This document shows, piece after piece, positions 58,156 to 64,000 of a stretch of DNA of 64,000 nt. The stretch comes from Xanthobacter autotrophicus (GTDB lineage: Bacteria; Pseudomonadota; Alphaproteobacteria; Rhizobiales; Xanthobacteraceae). A model generated the notes under the pieces. That model was not told the DNA's origin. It ran no database searches and worked only from the letters and a program-made list of their open reading frames with translations. How positions within the stretch are numbered: position 1 is the first letter of the stretch; every line of letters begins with the position of its first letter. Position numbers and translations under genes: made by a program. The stretch is from assembly GCF_005871085.1 (NCBI RefSeq), contig NZ_VAUP01000005.1:62001-126000 (forward strand), written 5' to 3'.

Positions 58156-59592
58156 TTAAGCCGAAGCTTGAGCCGGCCGCGCGGGTACACGCGGAACCGG
58201 AACCATCATGCCGCGTTTGTGCAGCTCAGCGTAGGTGAGATCCAGCACCCGCCAGGTGATGGCGACCAGTTCGTCCGCCTCCTCGTGGGACAAGGTGAAG
58301 GGCGGGGCGAGGATCATGCCGTCGCGCACCGCGCGCATCACCAGCCCCTCGCGGAACGAGAAATCGCGACAGATGAGGCCCACCGTGCCCTCTTCTGCTG
58401 CGAACGCCGCGCGAGAGGCCTTTTCCGGGGTCAGCTCCAGTGCGCCGATGAGGCCCACCATGCGCGCCTCGCCCACCAGGGGATGCTCGGCCAGCTTCAG
58501 CCAGCGCTCCTGCAGGTAGGGCCCGATGTCGGTGCGCACCCGCTCCACCAGCTTTTCCTCGTGCATGATCCGAAGGTTGGCCAGCGCCGCCGCGCAGCCG
58601 CCGGGATGGCCCGAATAGGTGAAGCCGTGGTTGAAGTCGCCGCCGTGCTCGATGAAGCCTTCCGCCACCTTGTCGCCCACGATGACGCCGCCGAGGGGGA
58701 AGTAGCCGGAGGTGATGCCCTTGGCGAAGGTTATGAGATCCGGCTTCACCCCCATGAAATCGGCGCCGAACCATCGCCCGGTGCGGCCGAAACCGCAAAT
58801 GACCTCGTCACACACCAGAAGAACATCGCGCTCGCGGCAGATCTTCTCCACTTCCGGCCAGTAATTGGCCGGCGGAATGATGACGCCCCCCGCCCCCTGG
58901 ATCGGCTCGCCGATGAAGGCGGCCACATTTTCCGGCCCCGCCGCGTCGATGGCGCGGGCCACCTCGCGGGCGGCGTAGAGGCCGAACTCCTCCCGGCCCA
59001 TCTCCCCGCCCTCGGCCCACCAATAGGGCTGCGCCACATGGATGATGCCGGGAATCGGCAGGCCGCCCTGCGCGTGCATGGGCTTCATGCCGCCGAGCGA
59101 GGCCCCGCCCAGGGTGGAGCCGTGATAGCCGTTGCGCCGCGAGATGAAGATGGACTTTTCCGGCTTGCCCATGGCCGCCCAATAGTGGCGCACCATGCGC
59201 AGCACCGTGTCCACCGCCTCCGAGCCGCCGGAGGTGAAGAACACATGGTTCATGTGCGCCGGCGCCACGTCCGAGATGGCGGCCGCCAGCTCCGCCGCGC
59301 CGGGATGGGTGGTCTTGAAGAAGGTGTTGTAATAATCGAGCTGGTGGAGCTGGGTGGCGATGGCATCCACGATGGCGCGCCGCCCGTGGCCGACCTGCGA
59401 GCACCACAGGCCCGACATGCCGTCGAGGATCCTGTTGCCCTCGCTGTCGAACACATAGACCCCCTCGGCCCGCGTGATGACCCGCACCCCCTCGGCGTTC
59501 AAAGCCTTGGTATCGGAGAAGGGGTGGAGGTGGTGCGCCGCATCCAGCGCGCGCCAGTGGGCCGTCGAGTTCGAGAGGGGGGCGGATGTCAC
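58156..59592 (-). CDS. Class III aminotransferase (omega-amino acid/putrescine-pyruvate type)
   Basis: 478 residues from a GTG at 59592, eight bases after GGAG; an ATG at 59640 would add 16. Fold type I PLP enzyme with NSTAHWRALDAAHHLHPF near the start, the DEVICGFGRTG aspartate and the PLP lysine in TFAKGITSGYFPLGG. Closest by pattern to SpuC-like putrescine-pyruvate and beta-alanine-pyruvate aminotransferases. With the aldehyde dehydrogenase at 60648 it could turn putrescine into 4-aminobutyrate. Confidence 0.92.
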   Translation of the reverse strand: MTSAPLSNSTAHWRALDAAHHLHPFSDTKALNAEGVRVITRAEGVYVFDSEGNRILDGMSGLWCSQVGHGRRAIVDAIATQLHQLDYYNTFFKTTHPGAAELAAAISDVAPAHMNHVFFTSGGSEAVDTVLRMVRHYWAAMGKPEKSIFISRRNGYHGSTLGGASLGGMKPMHAQGGLPIPGIIHVAQPYWWAEGGEMGREEFGLYAAREVARAIDAAGPENVAAFIGEPIQGAGGVIIPPANYWPEVEKICRERDVLLVCDEVICGFGRTGRWFGADFMGVKPDLITFAKGITSGYFPLGGVIVGDKVAEGFIEHGGDFNHGFTYSGHPGGCAAALANLRIMHEEKLVERVRTDIGPYLQERWLKLAEHPLVGEARMVGLIGALELTPEKASRAAFAAEEGTVGLICRDFSFREGLVMRAVRDGMILAPPFTLSHEEADELVAITWRVLDLTYAELHKRGMMVPVPRVPARPAQASA

Positions 59593-59735
59593 GATGGGCT
59601 GCTCCGATGAGGACCACGCAAAGACTGTGTGGAAAGTCATATCGCGAAAGCGCGGCCGCGCCCATATGTGCTGGCACATGTCCTGCTCGGCATGGGCGAG
59701 ACGGGGCAAGGCGACGACGCCGAGGGAGGGCGCGG

Positions 59736-60374
59736 ATGGAACCGGATTTCTGGCACGCACGGTGGCAGGGCAAGCAGATCGGCTTTCACGAGGGCAAGGC
59801 CAACACCTTTCTGGTGAAGCATTTTTCCCGCCTTCCCGTGGCGCCGGGCGCGCGCGTGTTCGTGCCCCTGTGCGGCAAGACGCGGGACATCGCCTGGCTG
59901 CTGGGCGAGGGATTTCGGGTAGCCGGCGCGGAACTGAGCCGCATCGCGGTGGAGGAATTGTTCGCGGAGCTGGGTGTCGCGCCTGAGGTGACGGCGGCAG
60001 GCGCGCTCACGCGCTTCAGCGCCCCCGGCCTCGACATCCTGCAGGGCGACATCTTCGCGCTCACCCCCGACACCCTCGGCCCGGTGGATGCGGTGTGGGA
60101 CCGCGCCGCCCTCGTCGCTTTGCCGAAGGACATGCGCGCCCGCTACGCCCCGCACCTCGTGGCGCTGACGGACGCCGCCCCGCAATTGCTCGTGTGCTTC
60201 GAATACGACCAGTCCCAGTTGGCGGGGCCGCCCTTCAGCGTCCCGCCGGAAGAGACCCGCGCGCTCTATGGCGCCGACTATATGGTCGCGGAGATCGAGG
60301 CGGCGCCGGTGGCCGGCGGCCTCAAGGGCCAGTGCCCGGCGGTGGAGCACGTCTGGCTGCTGGAGCGGGTTTGA
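59736..60374 (+). CDS. tpm: Thiopurine S-methyltransferase family protein
   Basis: 212 residues from the ATG at 59736, behind AGGGAGGG. The TPMT pattern is clear: FWHARWQGKQIGFHEGKAN at the start, VFVPLCGKTRDIAWL, GAELS and WDRAALVALP. It transfers methyl groups from SAM to thiopurines in vitro; in bacteria the physiological role is often selenium or tellurium methylation. Divergent from the aminotransferase gene. Confidence 0.95.
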   Translation: MEPDFWHARWQGKQIGFHEGKANTFLVKHFSRLPVAPGARVFVPLCGKTRDIAWLLGEGFRVAGAELSRIAVEELFAELGVAPEVTAAGALTRFSAPGLDILQGDIFALTPDTLGPVDAVWDRAALVALPKDMRARYAPHLVALTDAAPQLLVCFEYDQSQLAGPPFSVPPEETRALYGADYMVAEIEAAPVAGGLKGQCPAVEHVWLLERV

Positions 60375-60438
60375 GGGGCGCGCGGGATTGTCCGAGCCAC
60401 TCGACATTGGCGAGGCGCTTAGCACCCCCAAAGCCGTC

Positions 60439-60540
60439 ATGGCCGGGCTTGACCCGGCCATCCACGCGGTCGGGCCGGGAACAGGCGCCGCAGCGCTGCA
60501 CAAGCGGCACGACGTGGATGCCCGGGTCAAGCCCGGGCAT
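60439..60540. repeat. Pair of palindromic REP-like elements
   Basis: ATGGCCGGG/CCCGGCCAT (60439-60461) and ATGCCCGGG/CCCGGGCAT (60518-60540) are perfect nine-base hairpins with five-base loops CTTGA and TCAAG. The two units are inverted relative to each other, as in paired REP elements. Confidence 0.7.
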
Positions 60541-60647
60541 GACGGTTATGGTCAGGCGCCCACGTCTGGAAATGAACCGGCCCGCTCTCCCCTCCTGCTA
60601 GCGAGGAGCTGGGGCGACGGAGCGCTCGTCAGAAGGTACCAGCAGCC

Positions 60648-62129
60648 CTAAAGCCGCGTCCAAACCGTCTTCAGATCGCAATATTTATCCAGCGCATGCA
60701 ATGACTTGTCGCGTCCGAAGCCGGATTGCTTCACACCGCCGAACGGGGTGGTGATGTCGTCGGCGTCGAAGCAGTTCACATAGACGATGCCGGCCTTGAA
60801 GCGCCGGGCCACACGGTGCGCGGCGGAAAGGTCGCCGCTCCACACCGCCGCGCCGAGGCCGTAGACCGTGCCGTTGGCGATGGAAACCGCCTCCTCCAGC
60901 CCGTCGAAGCCGATCACCGAGAGCACGGGGCCGAAGATCTCCTTCTGCGCCAGCGCGGATGCGGGTGCCACGCCGTCGAACACGGTGGGCGCCACGAAGG
61001 CGCCGCCGGTTTCCTGCCGCACCGCCGTGCCGCCGGTGACGAGCCGCGCGCCGGAGGCGACGCCCTCCTCGATGGCGGCCAAGATGCGCCCCTGATGTTC
61101 GAAACTCACCACCGCGCCGGCGCGGGCCGCGGGGTCCTGCGGATCGCCCGGCATCCAGCGCGGGGCCAGCGCCGCCACGCGGGCGACGAGGTCCTCGCGG
61201 ATGCGGTTGTCCACCAGCAGCCGCGAGGCCGCCGTGCACATCTCGCCCTGGTTGAAGAAGATGCCGGAGGCCACCGCCTGCGCCACCTCGTCGAGGTCGG
61301 GCACGTCGTGGGCCACCACGAAGGCGGTCTTGCCGCCCAGTTCCAGAAACACGCGCTTGAGGTTGCTGTCGGAGGAATAGCGCAGGAAATAGCGCCCCAC
61401 CTCGGTGGAGCCGGTGAAGGCGATGGCGTCCACATCCATGTGCAGGCCCAGCGCCTTGCCGGCCTCCACGCCAAGGCCCGGCACCACGTTGAACACCCCC
61501 GCCGGCACCCCCGCCTCCAGCGCCAGCTCGCCGAGGCGGAGCGCCGTGAGGGGGCTTTCCTCCGCTGGCTTCAGCACCACGCTATTGCCCATGGCCAACG
61601 CCGGCGCCACCTTCCAGGCGGCCATGATCATGGGGAAATTCCACGGCGTCACGCAGCCCACCACGCCCAGCGGCTCGCGCAGCACCAAGGCGAGATTGTC
61701 GGCGGTGGTGGGCGCCACCTCGCCATAGACCTTGTCGCAGCATTCCCCGTAATAGGCGAAGCAATCGGCCGCCGCGCGCACGTCGATGGAGCGCGCATCG
61801 GCGATGGGCTTGCCCATGTTGAGGGTTTCGGTGAGGGCCAGCTCGTCGCGGTGGGCGCGGATCAGCTCGGCGAAGCGCTGGAGGATGCGCTTGCGCTCCA
61901 CCGGCCGCAGCCCGGCCCAGCGGCGATCCTCGAAGGCGGCGCGGGCGGCCTTCACCGCGCGGTCCACATCGACGGCGTCGCACGCCGCCACCTGCGCGAG
62001 CACCTTGCCGGTGGCCGGGTTTATGGCATCGAAGGTGCGGCCCGACGCGGCTGGCGCGAACACGCCGTCGATCAGCGCCTGCGTGCGGAAGGAAGGGTAA
62101 TGGTCCGCCGTCCGTTCCGCCGCCGCCAT
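60648..62129 (-). CDS. Aldehyde dehydrogenase (PuuC/gamma-aminobutyraldehyde type)
   Basis: 493 residues from the ATG at 62129 (behind GAGGAGCGC). ALDH superfamily: WNFPMIMAAWKVAPALA, the NAD-site FTGSTEVGR, the catalytic Glu in FLELGGK and the nucleophile Cys in NQGEMCTAASR, then EIFGPVLSV. Pattern closest to PuuC/KauB enzymes that oxidise omega-amino aldehydes. Being near the class III aminotransferase, it probably completes polyamine breakdown. Confidence 0.93.
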   Translation of the reverse strand: MAAAERTADHYPSFRTQALIDGVFAPAASGRTFDAINPATGKVLAQVAACDAVDVDRAVKAARAAFEDRRWAGLRPVERKRILQRFAELIRAHRDELALTETLNMGKPIADARSIDVRAAADCFAYYGECCDKVYGEVAPTTADNLALVLREPLGVVGCVTPWNFPMIMAAWKVAPALAMGNSVVLKPAEESPLTALRLGELALEAGVPAGVFNVVPGLGVEAGKALGLHMDVDAIAFTGSTEVGRYFLRYSSDSNLKRVFLELGGKTAFVVAHDVPDLDEVAQAVASGIFFNQGEMCTAASRLLVDNRIREDLVARVAALAPRWMPGDPQDPAARAGAVVSFEHQGRILAAIEEGVASGARLVTGGTAVRQETGGAFVAPTVFDGVAPASALAQKEIFGPVLSVIGFDGLEEAVSIANGTVYGLGAAVWSGDLSAAHRVARRFKAGIVYVNCFDADDITTPFGGVKQSGFGRDKSLHALDKYCDLKTVWTRL

Positions 62130-62205
62130 GATGCGCTCCTCACCGTCTTGGGCGAGCAACCTCGCGCGGCGCTCGGGGCGCCGTCAAGATGGGGGACGAA
62201 GTCCC

Positions 62206-62257
62206 CTCACCCCTCGTCCTCACCCCTCGTCCTCATCCCTCGTCCTCACCCTTCGTC
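62206..62257. repeat. Four 13-base tandem repeats at the yacG 3' end
   Basis: Units of the form CTCACCCCTCGTC begin at 62206, 62219, 62232 and 62245, with one or two changes. The last unit covers the yacG stop codon (62246-62248). Confidence 0.8.
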
Positions 62258-62773
62258 CTGGGCCTCGCCGTCCTCTTCCTCTTCCGGGCGGCCGGGGATG
62301 GCGTAGGAGCCGGAGAGCCAGCGGTGGAGGTCCACGTCGGCGCAGCGCTTGGAGCAGAAGGGGTGGAAGCGCTCCGCCGAGGGCTTCGAGCAGATGGGGC
62401 ACGGCTTGGACGCATATTTGGAGGCGGAAGGGCCGCCGGCGGCCGCGTCAGGTGCGCGCGTGTCCGGGGCGACCACGTCGGCGATTGCGGCTTTGGGCGG
62501 GGCGGCCTTGGAGGCGCTCGCCTTCGAGGTCGTCTTTGGGGCAGGAGTCTTTGAGGCGGTTGTCTTTGAGGCGGAGGTCTTTGAGGCGGAGGTCTTTGGC
62601 GCCGGGGCCTTTTTGGGAGCGGCCGTTTTCGGGGCGGTCGCCTTGGCGTCGCCGCCGGTCCCCGCAGCGCTCTTCACCGGCCCGCTCTTCACCGGCCCGC
62701 TCTTGGCCGCCCTACTTTTGGCCTTGTCAGCCCCGGCCTTGGCCTTCCCGTCGCCGTCCTTGTCCGCGCTCAT
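62246..62773 (-). CDS. yacG: DNA gyrase inhibitor YacG with long histone-H1-like N-terminus
   Basis: 175 residues, against about 60-70 for typical YacG. The C-terminal ~60 residues are the zinc-ribbon YacG domain, CPICSKP and FCSKRC giving the four zinc ligands, then [14 protein letters not shown]. The first ~110 residues are Lys/Ala/Ser/Pro repeats ([28 protein letters not shown]), like histone H1 or AlgP tails that bind DNA, encoded by 15-base DNA repeats. YacG binds GyrB and blocks DNA binding by gyrase. Its ATG overlaps the maf stop (ATGA). Confidence 0.9.
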   Translation of the reverse strand: MSADKDGDGKAKAGADKAKSRAAKSGPVKSGPVKSAAGTGGDAKATAPKTAAPKKAPAPKTSASKTSASKTTASKTPAPKTTSKASASKAAPPKAAIADVVAPDTRAPDAAAGGPSASKYASKPCPICSKPSAERFHPFCSKRCADVDLHRWLSGSYAIPGRPEEEEDGEAQDEG

Positions 62774-63390
62774 GCGGCCCGCTCCACCCAGCCGGCGCGC
62801 ACGTCGTAGCCCTGGCCGGACAACAGGCCGATGGATTCCGACAAAGGCAGGCCCACCACATTGCTGTAGGAGCCCACCAGCTTCACCACGAACGAGCCGG
62901 CGATGCCCTGGATGGCATAGCCGCCGGCCTTGCCCCGCCATTCGCCGCAGGCGAGGTAATCGGTGATCTCGTCCCGCGACAGGCGCTTGAAGCGCACCCG
63001 GCTTTCCACCAGCCGGGTGTGGGCGCGGCCCTTCAAATCCACCAGGCACACCCCGGTATAGACCCGGTGGGTGCGACCCGAGAGCAGGCGCAGGCAGGCC
63101 TCCGCCTCGTCCTCAAGGTCGGGCTTGGGCAGGATGCGCCGGCCCACTGCCACCACCGTGTCGGCGGAAAGCACCAGCGCGTTCATCTCGGCATCCTTGG
63201 CGCGCTGGGCCACCAGCTTGCCCTTGGCTTCCGACAGGCGCTGGGCGAGCCGGCGCGGCAGCTCGCCGCGCTCGGGCGTCTCGTCCACGTCGGCGGGCAT
63301 GAGCAGGTCCGGCTCGATGCCCGCCTGATTGAGCAGCGCCAGCCGGCGGGGCGAGCCTGAAGCAAGCACGAGCTTCACCTGATCGGTCAC
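62770..63390 (-). CDS. maf: Maf family nucleotide pyrophosphatase
   Basis: 206 residues starting at a GTG at 63390. The Maf signature [14 protein letters not shown] is at the start, followed by the [18 protein letters not shown] and GYAIQGIAG motifs. Maf proteins hydrolyse modified or canonical nucleoside triphosphates and affect septum formation. Coupled to yacG by an ATGA overlap, a standard order in this group. Confidence 0.95.
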   Translation of the reverse strand: MTDQVKLVLASGSPRRLALLNQAGIEPDLLMPADVDETPERGELPRRLAQRLSEAKGKLVAQRAKDAEMNALVLSADTVVAVGRRILPKPDLEDEAEACLRLLSGRTHRVYTGVCLVDLKGRAHTRLVESRVRFKRLSRDEITDYLACGEWRGKAGGYAIQGIAGSFVVKLVGSYSNVVGLPLSESIGLLSGQGYDVRAGWVERAA

Positions 63391-63744
63391 GGAACACACC
63401 TTTCGAGCCAGCCAGAGCCGGATCCGCCAGGGCTTCCACAGCCCCGGCGGCAAATCCGCCTCGAAACGCAAAGAGGGAGCGCGGGCGGCGCCTCACGCTC
63501 ATCTACCGGAAAGGCGCAGCCGTGTGAACGGGCGAGGCGGCACGCGGCAGCCCCCGGCGTGGCCGATCCGGAAAAGATCAACTCGGTGTGACTACCCCGC
63601 CCGCCTGTAACCCGGCCCGGGCCCCCGGCGAAATCCCGGTGTCGGCCCCCGCTGGGCCGCCCCCGGTGCCTTTTGCGCGCCGGGCCTGCCGTGCCGGCGC
63701 AGGTGCGCCGCACGAAAATCTTCGGGACGTGGAGCTGAAGACAC
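63391..63744. other. Intergenic region of 354 bases
   Basis: A divergent gap between maf and the thioredoxin-like gene. It is very GC-rich with several short inverted repeats around 63610-63700 but no convincing gene or known RNA element. Confidence 0.4.
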
Positions 63745-64000
63745 ATGTTCACCCGTCGTGCCACCCTCGCCTTCTCGCTTGCCGCCGCCCTCGTCGCCGG
63801 CGCCTCGGCCATGGCCTTCGCCGAGCCGGAGCACACCACCTACACCCCCGCCGCCTTCCAGGCCGCCCAGCACGCGGGCAAGCCCATCCTGGTGGAGATC
63901 CATGCCTCCTGGTGCCCGGTCTGCGCGGCGCAGGCCCCCATCCTGTCGGAACTGCTGAGCCAGCCCCAGTTCAAGGAGATGGTGGTGTTCCGGGTGGACT
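63745..64000 (+). CDS. Exported thioredoxin-like protein, N-terminal part
   Basis: 85 residues are visible and the frame continues past the window. A signal peptide (RRATLAFSLAAALVAGASAMA) ends near AFA-E. The redox motif is CPVC in EIHASWCPVCAAQ, inside a thioredoxin fold. It is probably a periplasmic thiol reductase or isomerase, for instance in cytochrome c maturation or copper handling. Without the C-terminus the subfamily cannot be set. Confidence 0.85.
   Translation, partial: MFTRRATLAFSLAAALVAGASAMAFAEPEHTTYTPAAFQAAQHAGKPILVEIHASWCPVCAAQAPILSELLSQPQFKEMVVFRVD

Noticed and set aside
60375-60647. Palindromes considered as a CRISPR array or attachment site
   Set aside because: Only two unequal palindromes without spacers; they match the REP-like type.

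Overview
The window is a high-GC (visibly two-thirds or more G+C), gene-dense bacterial chromosome segment. Gene families and order (Lrp/AsnC facing trxB with a LysR gene behind it, maf-yacG, DUF992, DUF930, DUF2478, a 90-residue N-terminal extension on UvrB, and an intergenic repeat of the kind scattered through Rhizobiales genomes) point to an alphaproteobacterium of the order Hyphomicrobiales. Xanthobacteraceae (Xanthobacter/Azorhizobium/Ancylobacter-like) is my best guess. No tRNA, rRNA, insertion sequence or CRISPR array was seen.

Region 1 (1-13479) looks like a specialised-metabolite cluster. A type I polyketide synthase runs off the left edge. It is followed upstream by an AMP-dependent ligase fused to a carrier domain, a type II thioesterase, and, divergently, an MIO-type aromatic amino acid lyase coupled to a UbiB/ABC1 kinase-like protein. 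A GT1-type glycosyltransferase, an alpha/beta hydrolase and a 14-helix MFS exporter follow. The simplest model is that the lyase makes an aryl-acrylate, the ligase-carrier protein activates and holds it as starter, the synthase extends it, and the product is released, glycosylated and exported. The synthase's acyltransferase domain has lost its catalytic signature, and the lyase has an unusual Phe-His selectivity pair. A patatin-like gene lies at the right border.

Region 2 (14500-20700) is an envelope signalling module: a STAS protein coupled to a 27-codon leader ORF, then an operon of FHA-transmembrane-trypsin-like protease, PP2C phosphatase and Ser/Thr kinase-transmembrane-Sel1 protein, facing a low-complexity protein with a Tat-like signal. 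Region 3 (20700-29200) is rich in two-component genes: a hybrid histidine kinase overlapping tail-to-tail with a LuxR-type regulator, then a PAS histidine kinase/FixJ-type regulator/single receiver operon and an AraC regulator, with a small exported protein whose ribosome binding site lies in a hairpin.

Region 4 (29200-50100) is mostly housekeeping: a peptidoglycan-binding-domain protein, a probable 6S RNA, a LysR regulator, trxB, Lrp/AsnC, greA, carB, a GtrA-like protein, a lipoprotein, DUF2478, DUF930, a TRIC/UPF0126 channel, uvrB, a deaminase, a PQQ-type sugar dehydrogenase, a GST and an aspartate aminotransferase. Region 5 (50100-64000) holds three DUF992 paralogues in a row, msrP, a group IV ornithine/lysine-type decarboxylase with a leader ORF, a secreted RNase T2, rlmJ, a second GST, a class III aminotransferase and an aldehyde dehydrogenase (with the decarboxylase, a plausible polyamine make-and-degrade set), a thiopurine methyltransferase, maf, yacG carrying a histone-H1-like extension, and the start of an exported thioredoxin-like protein.
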